Source of the DNA: Pseudomonas mediterranea CFBP 5447
GTDB lineage: Bacteria; Pseudomonadota; Gammaproteobacteria; Pseudomonadales; Pseudomonadaceae
Reading direction: 5' to 3'
Assembly: GCF_000774145.1 (NCBI RefSeq)
Contig: NZ_KN322986.1
Span: 434,001 to 498,000, forward strand
DNA: 64,000 nucleotides
A model generated the notes under the pieces. That model saw nothing but the letters and a program-made list of their open reading frames with translations, did not search any database and was not told the origin of the DNA. A program made the position numbers and the translations under genes. Shown here in pieces: positions 32,895 through 41,246 of this stretch (position 1 is its first letter; each line of letters opens with the position of its first letter).

Positions 32895-34229
32895 TCAAGC
32901 CAGATAGCGAATGATCCAGCTTCCACCGATCATGGGCGAACCTGGGTGGTCCAGCCAGGCAAAACCGCCAACGACGATGCGTCCATCCGGCATCAGCGCC
33001 ATATCCTCGACAGTCTCATGCCGGCCGTCTTCGTCAAAAAGCACAAAGCCACCGCCACCGAAGGTGGGGTCCAGCGAACCATCAGCGCGCAAACGCGCCG
33101 TCAGCGCCGACGCCCCTGCTTCAACCACCCCTCTGCCGGTCGTGCCCGCGACAAGGATGGAACCGTCTGCCTGCCATGCGCAGCGATGCCAGTCATGCCC
33201 CTGAGGCACTAACCTGGAGAACAATGGCTGGCCGCTATTGAACGAGAAATCGAAGAACCCACCGCTGGTTAATACGAACATCAGTCCATGGCGGTGTTGG
33301 TCGCGCCAAATATCCCCTGCAACGACAATCGCGCCGTCACTTCCTCTGAGCGCCATTGCATTGGCATGAATGGCATTGGAATCCGGGAGTGTGACAACGC
33401 CGACGCCACCGTTGAAACTGCTGTCGAGACGCCCCGTTGCATCCAAGCGCAGCACATAAACACCTCGGGAAGCCGCGGTGTCTTGGATATATTCCCCGGA
33501 AACCAGCACCTTGCCATCTGCTTGAATGACCACATTTCTGACACTGATAGGGGTACGGACAACACCCGGGAGTTCGATCACTGCGAATCCACTCCCGTTG
33601 AACGTGTCGTCATTCGTGCCATCCGGGTTAAGACGAAACACCGCCCATTGCCCTTGTGACGGGTCATCCTCTACCCAACTGGGCAGGACGATCTTTCCAT
33701 CCGTCTGCACAACCACAGAGACGCCATTGTTGTTCGAAGATTGCGCAGCCCCCGTGGAAATCACCGGCCCATCGACCATCTCTCCACCCGCTGGCTCATT
33801 ACGATACGGAAGCAAGCGCACACCGCCCTCACCAAAGAGGGTATCCAGGCGCCCATCCTGCAAGTACCGCAATACATAAGCGCCGCCATGATCGATCGAT
33901 GAAAACTGACCGATCACCAGCCATCCACCATCGCTCAGGCCGCGGAGTTGGTAGACATCCAGATCCGAGCCTTTTTTGGAGAACTCCACCAAGCCTGTTC
34001 CGGCTCCACCAAACCCCATATCGATGGTCCCATCCTCGTTCACTTTCCCCAGGCCAATAGCGGCGGGTAATCTCGGTAGGTGCATGGCGATCAGCAGTTT
34101 GTTTTCGGCCAGCGGCAAGATGGCTTTCGTGTAATACCCGGTGAATTCGGCGGTCGGCAGCGTCAGCACGCCACCGTTGGCAAAGGTCGGGTCCAAGGTA
34201 CCCGCGCTTATAGGAATGGATCGAGCCAT
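32895..34229 (-). CDS. delta-60 repeat protein (copy 1)
   Basis: A 444-residue paralogue of the adjacent protein, in the same orientation and 127 bp upstream of it. Delta-60 repeats are visible throughout (GTLDPTFANGGVL, GTIDMGFGGAG, GRLDTLFGEGGVRLLPY, GRLDSSFNGGVGVV, GSLDPTFGGGGFVLFDE). The N-terminus has no signal peptide. I start at the ATG at 34229 (MARSIPISAG), with a GGAG site; in-frame sequence further upstream is leader. The C-terminal GGSWIIRYLA matches GGWVIRYLA of the paralogue, so the pair arose by tandem duplication. Confidence 0.78.
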   Translation of the reverse strand: MARSIPISAGTLDPTFANGGVLTLPTAEFTGYYTKAILPLAENKLLIAMHLPRLPAAIGLGKVNEDGTIDMGFGGAGTGLVEFSKKGSDLDVYQLRGLSDGGWLVIGQFSSIDHGGAYVLRYLQDGRLDTLFGEGGVRLLPYRNEPAGGEMVDGPVISTGAAQSSNNNGVSVVVQTDGKIVLPSWVEDDPSQGQWAVFRLNPDGTNDDTFNGSGFAVIELPGVVRTPISVRNVVIQADGKVLVSGEYIQDTAASRGVYVLRLDATGRLDSSFNGGVGVVTLPDSNAIHANAMALRGSDGAIVVAGDIWRDQHRHGLMFVLTSGGFFDFSFNSGQPLFSRLVPQGHDWHRCAWQADGSILVAGTTGRGVVEAGASALTARLRADGSLDPTFGGGGFVLFDEDGRHETVEDMALMPDGRIVVGGFAWLDHPGSPMIGGSWIIRYLA

Positions 34230-34320
34230 GATTGTTGCTCCATCAAGTATCAAGCTTGATGAAGCGCCTAAACGGGCCGCCCTGCACCTGTAGGAAATAA
34301 CAGGCAAACAGTCATCGGAA
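34230..34320 (-). promoter_or_regulatory. leader of delta-60 copy 1 with conserved hairpin
   Basis: It contains CCTGT-TATTTCCT-ACAGG in transcript sense (34304-34287) and a downstream block TAGGCGCTTCATCAAG that aligns with the leader of the other delta-60 gene. The hairpin loop keeps TTCC while the stem differs. Confidence 0.5.
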
Positions 34321-34351
34321 GCCAGATTTCTGGCCTATCAAGCCAAAGCAT

Positions 34352-34735
34352 TCAAGCCCCGGGCTTGGCCTTCTTCGGCTTCAGATACCGCATCAGCCCC
34401 TGGAACCAGATCACCAGCGCCGGGTTGCCCTTGATCTGGATCGACTTGTCCTGAATCCCGTTCATGAACGCCAATTGCTTGTTCTTGGCCTGCATCGTGG
34501 CGAAGCCGTAGGCGGCGTCCTTGAAGGCAATGGCAAAGGCCGGGGTTGGGTAAGTGCCGGAGTGGCTGGTGATGCGCTGATTTTTCACGGTGAAATGCCG
34601 GGCGACCTTGCCATCCAGGGTTTGCAGCTGGAACACCAGTTCCTTGTCGCCCAATTGTTGCTGGAACGCCGGGTTGGTCCGACTGGCCTTGCCCATCAGC
34701 AAGCCCAGCATCCACAGCAGGAAACGAAATTTCAT
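34352..34735 (-). CDS. small SCP2-like sterol-carrier fold protein
   Basis: A 127-residue protein. A hydrophobic N-terminus (MKFRFLLWMLGLLMGKAS) may be a membrane anchor. The rest has the pattern of an SCP2-type fold: GDKELVFQLQTLDGKVARHFTVKNQRI, a PAFAIAFKDAAYGF strand pair, and IQIKGNPALVIWFQGLMRYL near the C-terminus, where SCP2 proteins have their G(N/D) turn. The Lys-rich tail (KPKKAKPGA) follows. Substrate and role are unknown. I use the ATG at 34735; a longer frame to 34792 adds unlikely residues. Confidence 0.6.
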   Translation of the reverse strand: MKFRFLLWMLGLLMGKASRTNPAFQQQLGDKELVFQLQTLDGKVARHFTVKNQRITSHSGTYPTPAFAIAFKDAAYGFATMQAKNKQLAFMNGIQDKSIQIKGNPALVIWFQGLMRYLKPKKAKPGA

Positions 34736-34990
34736 GGGCAACGTCTCGAAGAAAGATGAATGGCTGGCGCAGTTTAGCGATTCTTCGGCCAAACGCCATC
34801 ATCGGGTCGCTTTAATGGAAGATGAATAGTTTTTCCTGCAAGATGACTACTAAGTCACGTCTGACAGATAGATGCCTAGGCTTTCATTTTCGTCAGCCGT
34901 TTCGGATATTTCCTGCAAAACGCCGGGCTGTTCATGAACTAGGCAGTGGGCCGAGGCACCGATAACCTTTGTTCGTCATCGCAAAAAAAC
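34736..34990. other. gene-free region before the DUF6124 leader
   Basis: About 250 bp without a convincing gene. It must hold the promoters of the divergent SCP2-like gene and of the DUF6124 leader transcript, but I see no clear -35/-10 pair. Confidence 0.5.
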
Positions 34991-34996
34991 GGTGAC

Positions 34997-35202
34997 ACGG
35001 ACGTGCAAGTCCGTCTCAGGGCGCATTCGTTTATGGCTATTCGTCGAGCATTTTTCTATGCTCGCAGGCTTTTATGGCGGCTGCGCGTGGGAGACCTTCG
35101 GGTCTGCCGGGTTCCTGAGACCGGTCTTGCACACCTACGCACAGCCGCCACCCCTTCGAGTGCAAACGAAGGGTGTCGGCTCCACCTCTCAGGATATTCA
35201 CT
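34997..35202 (+). promoter_or_regulatory. structured 5' leader of DUF6124 copy 2
   Basis: Successive hairpins: ACGGAC/GTCCGT (34997-35014); CGAGCAT/ATGCTCG (35045-35064); an outer stem GGCGGCTGCGCGT (35076-35088) with ACGCACAGCCGCC (35137-35149); inside it AGACC-TTCG-GGTCT (35092-35105, a UUCG tetraloop) and CCGG-GTTCCTGAGA-CCGG (35107-35124); then CCCTTCG/CGAAGGG (35152-35173). The order and loop sequences match the leader at 22438-22600 although stem bases differ. Confidence 0.7.
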
Positions 35203-35568
35203 ATGTTCAAAGTAACTCCGAATCCGCCGAACCCGGCAAAGTCCCGCATCGAAGCCCTCGAAGCCAAAAAACACGAAGACGCCGCCACCCGCGCCCTCGA
35301 TTACTACCTCAACCCACCACCCTCCCCGCCTGAAGCCGACAAGCACCAGCTCTTCATCGTCGCCCCCCACATCGACACCGAAACCCTGCTGGCCAACGCC
35401 TCCGAAGACCTGCAATCAATCAGCACCATCGCCGCCGACCTGGCCGATGACGTCGACGACTCACGCCGCTGCATCGCCCTGGCGATCAGTCGCATGGCCG
35501 ATGGGGTTCAGTTGCTGGTGGAGCGGGCGCTGGATCGTCTGGAAGCGCAGGAGACGGCGGCGGGGTAA
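35203..35568 (+). CDS. DUF6124-family protein (copy 2)
   Basis: A 121-residue protein with the family start MFKVTPNPPNPAKSR, the DAATRALDYYLNPPPSPPEAD segment and the conserved HIDTETLLANASEDLQSI stretch. It is clearly paralogous to the protein at 22075-22437. The predicted structure is mostly helical, with no signal peptide and no known catalytic motif. I start at the ATG at 35203, where both paralogues begin alike and an AGGA site is present; the in-frame ATG at 35173 falls inside the last leader hairpin. Function unknown. Confidence 0.8.
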   Translation: MFKVTPNPPNPAKSRIEALEAKKHEDAATRALDYYLNPPPSPPEADKHQLFIVAPHIDTETLLANASEDLQSISTIAADLADDVDDSRRCIALAISRMADGVQLLVERALDRLEAQETAAG

Positions 35569-35587
35569 TCTCGGCAGGACTGGCGCC

Positions 35588-35685
35588 ATCGCGAGCAGGC
35601 TCGCTCCCACAGGGGATTGAGGTTGTCGCGGATATTGCGGTCGACACAGGCCCAAAATGTGGGAGCGGGCAAGCCCGCTCCCACA
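35588..35685. repeat. REP single plus a GCGGGCAAGCCCGC palindrome
   Basis: A REP unit (ATCGCGAGCAGGCTCGCTCCCACAG, 35588-35612, split in two halves by its own symmetry) and a separate 28-nt perfect palindrome TGTGGGAGCGGGC/GCCCGCTCCCACA (35658-35685), which is a variant of the same class. Confidence 0.8.
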
Positions 35686-35724
35686 GTGGATCGGCGTACA
35701 GCCGAAAGAGACAAGTCGGCTATA

Positions 35725-35990
35725 AGGCCGACTCGCTTTTGCTTTTGCTTTTCGGGCCCCGTTAGCCACGACGGCCGAACGCAGGCATTGTGTAGTGGGC
35801 AACCCGGCATGGATGCCGGGTTAGTCGCGCTGGGCCATGGATGGCCCTTCGCGGCGGGCCCACGGAGCAATGCCGGAGTGAGGGAACACCTCGCCTTGGC
35901 GAGGTGCCGAGTGGTGGGGCCAAGCGTTCTTTGCTTACTTTCTTTGGCGTTTGAAAGAAAGTAAGCCGCCGTAAGGGCGGAACCATAAGC
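35725..35990. repeat. about 265-bp non-coding Pseudomonas intergenic repeat
   Basis: This sequence has several built-in hairpins: AACCCGGCATGGATGCCGGGTT (35801-35822, arms AACCCGGCAT/ATGCCGGGTT), GGGCCATGGATGGCCC, CACCTCGCCTTGGCGAGGTG, and CTTACTTTCTTT pairing with AAAGAAAGTAAG (35933-35963). I recall this composite from many Pseudomonas intergenic regions. Short open frames across it are not genes. Confidence 0.65.
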
Positions 35991-36052
35991 AGCCGTTACC
36001 GCAGCAATGGATATGTACTCGACCAAAAACCGTGACCAACCGCGAGCCCGCC

Positions 36053-36076
36053 ATCGCGAGCAGGCTCGCTCCCACA
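36053..36076. repeat. single REP palindrome
   Basis: One ATCGCGAGCAGGCTCGCTCCCACA unit, 21 nt after the thiO stop codon on the convergent side. Confidence 0.8.
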
Positions 36077-36097
36077 ATGGATTGCATCCGGAAGACT

Positions 36098-37198
36098 CTA
36101 CATCCGCCCCGCCGGCGCATAAGGCGCAGGATCAATCACCGGCTCACGCCCCAACATCACATCCGTAAACAACTGACACGAAGCCGGCGCCAACACCAAC
36201 CCATTGCGATAATGCCCACAATTCAACCAAAGCCCCGCAAACCCCGGCACCTCGCCGATATAAGGAATACCCGCCGGCGACCCAGGCCGCAGCCCGGCCC
36301 AATGCCCGACCAACTCAGCCTCCGCCAGCGCCGGAATCAGTTGCTGCGCGGAAGCCTTCAGGCTCTCCAACGCCGCATCGGTCGGGGTCTTGTCGAAGCC
36401 TTCGCGCTCCAGGGTGCTGCCCACCAGGATATGCCCGTCACGCCGCGGAATCGCATAACGGCCCTTGGCCAGGACCATGCTCGACAGGAAGTCCGAAGCA
36501 CACTTGTACAGGATCATCTGGCCCTTGACCGGCTCGACCGGCAACTTCAGGCCCAGGGTCTTGAGCAACTCTCCGCTCCAGGCCCCGGCAGCCAGCACCA
36601 CCTGATCGCCACGAATCGCCCCGGCCGAGCTGTCCACCCCCACGACACGCCCGCCGTCGAGAATGAAGCCACTGACCTCGCATTGCTCATGCAGCGTGAC
36701 CCCGGGCAGCGCCAGCAACGCAGCCTTGAGGGACTTCACCAACCGGGGATTGCGCACGTTCGCCACGTCAGCCATGTGGATCGCCCGGGAGAAGCCGGCG
36801 CCCAACACCGGCACCGCATCGTGGACCGCCGAAATATCCACAGGCCGCAACGGCCGCCCTTCCCGAGCCGCCCAGGCCAGCGCTTCGTCCTGATCGTCCA
36901 GGTCCAGCCAATACAGCCCGGTGACATGCACCTGCGGATCGATACCCGTGGCCGCGAACAAACGCTGGCCCAACTGTGGATAGAAATCCTGCGACCAATG
37001 CGCCAGCGCCGTGACCGCCGGGCTGTAGCGCCATGGGTACAACGGCGAAACGATGCCGCCACCGGCCCAGGACGACTCCTGGCCGACACTGGCACGCTCC
37101 AGCAGCACCACACGTTGCCCTTCGGACGCCAGATTGAACGCCGTCAGCAGGCCAATGACTCCGCCGCCGACAATCACCACTTGCTGTTGCCTGGTCAT
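36098..37198 (-). CDS. thiO: glycine oxidase ThiO (FAD-dependent amine oxidase)
   Basis: A 366-residue D-amino-acid-oxidase-family flavoenzyme. ThiO oxidises glycine to iminoglycine for the thiazole half of thiamine. The FAD motif VIVGGGVIGLLTAFNLASEG lies at residues 8-27, SSWAGGGIVSPLYPWRY near 42, and the C-terminal LWLNCGHYRNGLVLAPAS motif near 330 typical of ThiO. I start at 37198 (MTRQQQ). PAO1 PA4548, adjacent to the minor pilin genes, is the counterpart. A broader D-amino-acid oxidase role cannot be excluded. Confidence 0.88.
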   Translation of the reverse strand: MTRQQQVVIVGGGVIGLLTAFNLASEGQRVVLLERASVGQESSWAGGGIVSPLYPWRYSPAVTALAHWSQDFYPQLGQRLFAATGIDPQVHVTGLYWLDLDDQDEALAWAAREGRPLRPVDISAVHDAVPVLGAGFSRAIHMADVANVRNPRLVKSLKAALLALPGVTLHEQCEVSGFILDGGRVVGVDSSAGAIRGDQVVLAAGAWSGELLKTLGLKLPVEPVKGQMILYKCASDFLSSMVLAKGRYAIPRRDGHILVGSTLEREGFDKTPTDAALESLKASAQQLIPALAEAELVGHWAGLRPGSPAGIPYIGEVPGFAGLWLNCGHYRNGLVLAPASCQLFTDVMLGREPVIDPAPYAPAGRM

Positions 37199-37254
37199 GT
37201 ATTGATTCGACTCATAAGACTGAAAGGCGCGACACAGCGCCCGGAAAAGGAGAC

Positions 37255-37656
37255 TCAGCGCCCCCAGCAATCCTTGGTGGTCAGCCCGGAAGCGGCGTTG
37301 ATCATGCTACGCACGCCAGTGTTGTTGATGGTGAAATCACCGCACTTGTCCGTCGCCATGGATGAGCCACTTCTGCGTACCGCGGTCAGGGTAAAGCTCT
37401 GGTCCGCCAGCGTCCGGTTGATGGTATAGAAATCGTTCCCATTGCTCAGCCCGGTCGCGTTGGTATAGACGTTGTTCTTCGAATAGTAACGCTCAAGGAT
37501 CTGCGCCTGTTCCGACAACAACCCGGCAATTTCAGCACGTCGGCCTTTTTTCATGTATTCGGTCAGGCTCGGATAGCCGACGGTGATCACGATACCGATG
37601 ATCGCGATCACGATCATGATTTCGATCAAGGTGAAGCCCCGGTTGGTTCTGTGCAT
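37255..37656 (-). CDS. pilE: minor type IV pilin PilE
   Basis: A 133-residue type IV pilin-like protein. The class III signal MHRTNRG/FTLIE is cut by PilD after Gly7, leaving the Phe N-terminus and Glu at +5. The hydrophobic helix FTLIEIMIVIAIIGIVITVG follows, and the C-terminal Cys pair (KCGDF and DCWGR) forms the D-loop. It is the last gene of the operon, 11 nt after pilY1. Minor pilins prime pilus assembly with PilY1 at the tip. The ATG at 37656 gives the short leader typical of PilD substrates. Confidence 0.9.
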   Translation of the reverse strand: MHRTNRGFTLIEIMIVIAIIGIVITVGYPSLTEYMKKGRRAEIAGLLSEQAQILERYYSKNNVYTNATGLSNGNDFYTINRTLADQSFTLTAVRRSGSSMATDKCGDFTINNTGVRSMINAASGLTTKDCWGR

Positions 37657-37667
37657 GTCCTTGCCTC

Positions 37668-40600
37668 TCACTGTATTTGTCGCCACATGACGCGACGACT
37701 GCCGCCAACGGATTTGCTCAGCAGGTCGGTGATACCGCCACCGGAATCGTTCACAACCATGTTGGTGGCTCCGTTGGCACTGACGACGGCACTCAAGGTC
37801 GGGATACCGCCGGTGAACACCACCCCGGCGGAGATCGTGTCGAGGCTGTTGAGCTTGCCGTCACCGTTGGTGTCGAGCACTGCATAGTTGAGCATCTTAC
37901 CGCTGAACGCATCCACTTCGATCAGCTTGCCGGTCCCGAAACTGGCGCATGGGTCGGTGGTGTCCACGGCGGCCGTGGTAAAGACAACGCGCCCAAGCAC
38001 CAGGTTGGCCGGGTTGATCACCCGCTCCCCGTTCAGTGCGTTGTTGTACACCAGGGGCAGGTACCAGCCCTTTTTCGCAGGGTAAGTCACGTCGGTCTGG
38101 CTGGTGGTCACGAATTGCCCCGTGCTGCCCGAGAATACGCCGGTGATCGACTGGGCCTGCAGGCTCGACACCGTGATCTGCCCAGCGCCACCGGTGGCGT
38201 CCCAGACCGAATAGAACCCCTGCAGGTCCTTGTTGAGCTTGTCCGTTGCCTCGTTGAATTTACCGGTACCGAAAAAGACCTGGACCCCACCTTGGGGATT
38301 GTCCGCCAGCAGCGGTTGAACGGTGATGGGCTGGGTCGCTCCGCCGGACGCGGTGAACAATGGCTGGCCGGCAAACGCCAGGCCCCAGGTAGTCGGGGAC
38401 GTGCCGCTGAGATCGAATTTCCACATCCGTCCTTTCAAGTCGCCACCGTAGGCCGCTTGCACCACATTCTGGGAATTGACCCGAAGCTTGACCGACGACA
38501 AGCCATTGTCGGTCTCGCTGCTGTTGATGACGATCTTGCGGATCAGCGAACCGTCACGGATATCCACCACATACAATGCTGCCACGCCGCTGTTGCTGCC
38601 GTAGCCATTGGAGATGAACGCCGCCCAACGACCGTCCGCCAGCCGGGCGACTTCAGGACGGGCATAGGCATAGCCCAGGTCATTGAAGGTATTGGCCGTA
38701 TTGGCAACGGTCGGCGCACTGATTTCCCACAACGCCCGAAGCGTATTGCCGGCCGCCGCATCGAACAGTTGCACCGCAAAGAACGTCCTGCCCCCGGCCC
38801 CGGTCCCGCCTACGGCCACGGTTTTCCAGGCACTGCCCGATTGCGTATCGAATACACCAATCTGACCATCCACCAGGAATTTGTGGCTCACCCCGTTGAT
38901 GTAATTGGTACTCGCGATGTCATCCAGCCCTGGCAACACGCTCGAAGGCATATAGGCGTAACGCCGCGTGCCGTTGGCAGCGTTGATGACGCTGAAGAAG
39001 CCATCGTTGGCGTTCACCACGAGGCTGGTGTTCATGGCCGTCGCCTTGGTCGCCAGGTACGTGCTGTAGCTGGTGTCGTTCAGCAGGTCCGCGGCGGTCT
39101 GGTCATTGGGCGAGGCCAGCACCAGCGGCGAGTTGATGATGTCCCCCAACAGCGCACTGCGCACCTTCAAGCCGGTTTTGTTGGTGCCCTTGCTCCATTC
39201 CACCAGATCGTTCCCGGTAATTCCCGTGGGCAGGTTCTGGTTGAGGGTGGTTTGCTGTGCCGTTGAAAAGTTGCCGTAGGCCAGGGTCACCGGCGCATTG
39301 GTCGCGGTGTTCCACGATTGATAAAGCGGCGCCGTGGCGCCGGGGACAATGGCGGTGTCGGTGGTCCATTGCACCGCAGCCCTGTTGACCGTGCCTGCCG
39401 AGGTGAAGCCGAACGCCCGGATAGTGCCGCGCCAGTCCTTGGGGTCGTAGGTGGTCTGGTAGAAGCTGGAGGTGCTGGACAGCGTCGCACCGTTGGTGGT
39501 GCCGCCGCCCCCCGACCCGGCCTTGGAGGTGATGTCGCTCAGGGCCGATGTCAGGGCCGAGCTCAAGCCCTCGCTGTCGGTGGCCTGGTAATACTTGCCT
39601 GCGCCATAGCGAGCGGCGTCGGACAGCATTTGATTGGTCGCAGTAAAGCCAACGGTGTAGGTATTGAGGTACTGCCGGGGGAAATCCGTGGTGTCCCAGC
39701 TCTTGCCGGTGGCATCGGTGCCGGTGGAGCGCATGTCGATGTCGAAGGCGAATTTGGCGATGTCATCCAGGTACAGCGTGTCGCCCTCGCCGTCACCATT
39801 GGGGTTGTCGCCGTCGTTGGTGCTGATGCCATCCCAGTTGGGCAAGCGGGATCCGCCCAGCGGGTCGTTGGAGGGGAATGTCCGGTCAAAGGTGGGCAAG
39901 CCATCGGTGATCACCACGCCGAAGTTTTTCTGGCAGCGGTACTGGATCGGGCTGGTATAGGTACTGGGCGTGCCGTTGTAGTACGGCGCCATGCCCCGGA
40001 AGTAGCGGGTTACCTCGTAGTAACTCTCGGCCAGCGGTGTATTCGCGACGGCACCCAGGGCGTTGATGGCGGAGATCAGGGCGCTGTAGTTGGCGTTGGC
40101 CTGGGTCTGGGTGACGCTGCCGCTGACGGGCGAGAGGTCGCTGATGGCCCGGGCGATGTAACCGCCTGGCCCTGAGTTGCTGCTGTTGGGTGGATTGAAC
40201 GTGGCAAGACCGATGCGCAAGGCGCGGTTATTGGCGACCAGGTCGTTGGAAACGTCACGCGCCACGTTTATCCGGTAGTCGGTGGGAATCGTGCCCGTGG
40301 TGAAGTCCCGGCTCGAACCGTTGGCCAATGTCACCAGATAGGCCAGGTACCTGGCGGTGTAACGGGTATTGCCACCGCCCACAGGATCTGGAAGACGAAG
40401 ACAGACCCTGCCAATGCTCGAACGATAAAAACCGTACCAGCCAGACGAGCAACCACCGCGCAGCAGGCTCAATAACAGAATATTCGAGTCGTCCAGGTCC
40501 AGTTCATACCTGTCGTTACAGTTGCTACTGGAACTGCATGCAAACGTACGCGCTTGCGTCGCCGCAGGATCAAACCCAGCCGCCCAGATGATGTTGTTCA

Positions 40601-40769
40601 TACTCCCCGAATCATCGATCAGCAGCATCACGTTCGGTGTCACCGCCGCCGCGCTCAACAACGGCGAATCCGAAGGCGTGAACCCATAGACCGGGGCCGT
40701 CAGATAAAGGCTGAGCAATACCCCCCACAGCGCCTGCCTCCAGCCACGGCGAGCCTCAATATTTCGCAT
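37668..40769 (-). CDS. pilY1: type IV pilus tip adhesin/mechanosensor PilY1
   Basis: A 1033-residue PilC/PilY1 protein. After a Sec signal (to about residue 29), a von Willebrand A-like part starts with the metal-site motif VMLLIDDSGSMNN near residue 50. The C-terminal half (about 560-1000) is the PilY1 beta-propeller (GTRRYAYMPSSVLPGLDD, then VDGQIGVFDTQSG and YGGDLKGRMWKFDLSG). A calcium-binding EF-hand-like loop, DTNGDGKLNSLD, is near 975. PilY1 sits at the pilus tip and in P. aeruginosa controls pilus retraction and surface sensing. It overlaps the pilX stop by 14 nt. pilY2 of PAO1 is absent. Confidence 0.93.
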   Translation of the reverse strand: MRNIEARRGWRQALWGVLLSLYLTAPVYGFTPSDSPLLSAAAVTPNVMLLIDDSGSMNNIIWAAGFDPAATQARTFACSSSSNCNDRYELDLDDSNILLLSLLRGGCSSGWYGFYRSSIGRVCLRLPDPVGGGNTRYTARYLAYLVTLANGSSRDFTTGTIPTDYRINVARDVSNDLVANNRALRIGLATFNPPNSSNSGPGGYIARAISDLSPVSGSVTQTQANANYSALISAINALGAVANTPLAESYYEVTRYFRGMAPYYNGTPSTYTSPIQYRCQKNFGVVITDGLPTFDRTFPSNDPLGGSRLPNWDGISTNDGDNPNGDGEGDTLYLDDIAKFAFDIDMRSTGTDATGKSWDTTDFPRQYLNTYTVGFTATNQMLSDAARYGAGKYYQATDSEGLSSALTSALSDITSKAGSGGGGTTNGATLSSTSSFYQTTYDPKDWRGTIRAFGFTSAGTVNRAAVQWTTDTAIVPGATAPLYQSWNTATNAPVTLAYGNFSTAQQTTLNQNLPTGITGNDLVEWSKGTNKTGLKVRSALLGDIINSPLVLASPNDQTAADLLNDTSYSTYLATKATAMNTSLVVNANDGFFSVINAANGTRRYAYMPSSVLPGLDDIASTNYINGVSHKFLVDGQIGVFDTQSGSAWKTVAVGGTGAGGRTFFAVQLFDAAAGNTLRALWEISAPTVANTANTFNDLGYAYARPEVARLADGRWAAFISNGYGSNSGVAALYVVDIRDGSLIRKIVINSSETDNGLSSVKLRVNSQNVVQAAYGGDLKGRMWKFDLSGTSPTTWGLAFAGQPLFTASGGATQPITVQPLLADNPQGGVQVFFGTGKFNEATDKLNKDLQGFYSVWDATGGAGQITVSSLQAQSITGVFSGSTGQFVTTSQTDVTYPAKKGWYLPLVYNNALNGERVINPANLVLGRVVFTTAAVDTTDPCASFGTGKLIEVDAFSGKMLNYAVLDTNGDGKLNSLDTISAGVVFTGGIPTLSAVVSANGATNMVVNDSGGGITDLLSKSVGGSRRVMWRQIQ

Positions 40770-41235
40770 AGATGCTCTCCACTACGCTGCGCTGGTTGTT
40801 CCCCACCACCGCCACCGCCGTGATCCGGTACAGCGTCGCCGAGGTACCGTTCGGCACATTGACCGCCGCGAGTGTGGTACCAATATTCTGCACACCATAA
40901 AACCCGCCAGCGGCGGCGACCCAGGTGACCCCTGACGACGAATTTCGTCCAGCCCCCGTCAACGTAGCGGATTCCGCCGGTGGCGCACATTGGGTCGCAG
41001 TGGTACAGACCGCCAGCGTGTAGGTTTCGACTTGCACGGCGTTCTCGCCCATTCTCAGCGCCGCCTCGGCCATCTGGAACGACTGGTTACGCAGCATGAT
41101 GCTGCTGGTCATCTTTTCCTGGAGGGTGGCGCTTTGCATCGACGACAGACCGATCAGCGTGAGCAGCAGCAGGAAAACCAGGCTGACCAGCAATGCCATG
41201 CCGCGCTGACGCTGCCCGAAGGATCTCGATCTCAT
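40756..41235 (-). CDS. pilX: minor type IV pilin PilX
   Basis: A 159-residue pilus assembly protein. The prepilin-like leader RQRG precedes MALLVSLVFLLLLTLIGLSSMQSA, which lacks the usual Glu at +5 region (MALLV), as is typical of PilX. EKMTSSIMLRNQSFQMAEAALRMGE is the PilX family block. I use the ATG at 41235 with a GAGGGG site; the alternative at 41250 would abut the pilW stop. It overlaps pilY1 by 14 nt. Confidence 0.88.
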   Translation of the reverse strand: MRSRSFGQRQRGMALLVSLVFLLLLTLIGLSSMQSATLQEKMTSSIMLRNQSFQMAEAALRMGENAVQVETYTLAVCTTATQCAPPAESATLTGAGRNSSSGVTWVAAAGGFYGVQNIGTTLAAVNVPNGTSATLYRITAVAVVGNNQRSVVESIYAKY

Positions 41236-41246
41236 CAATCGTCCCC

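Noticed and set aside
35617..35964. 115-codon frame in the repeat region before thiO
   Set aside because: Made of REP and intergenic-repeat sequence.
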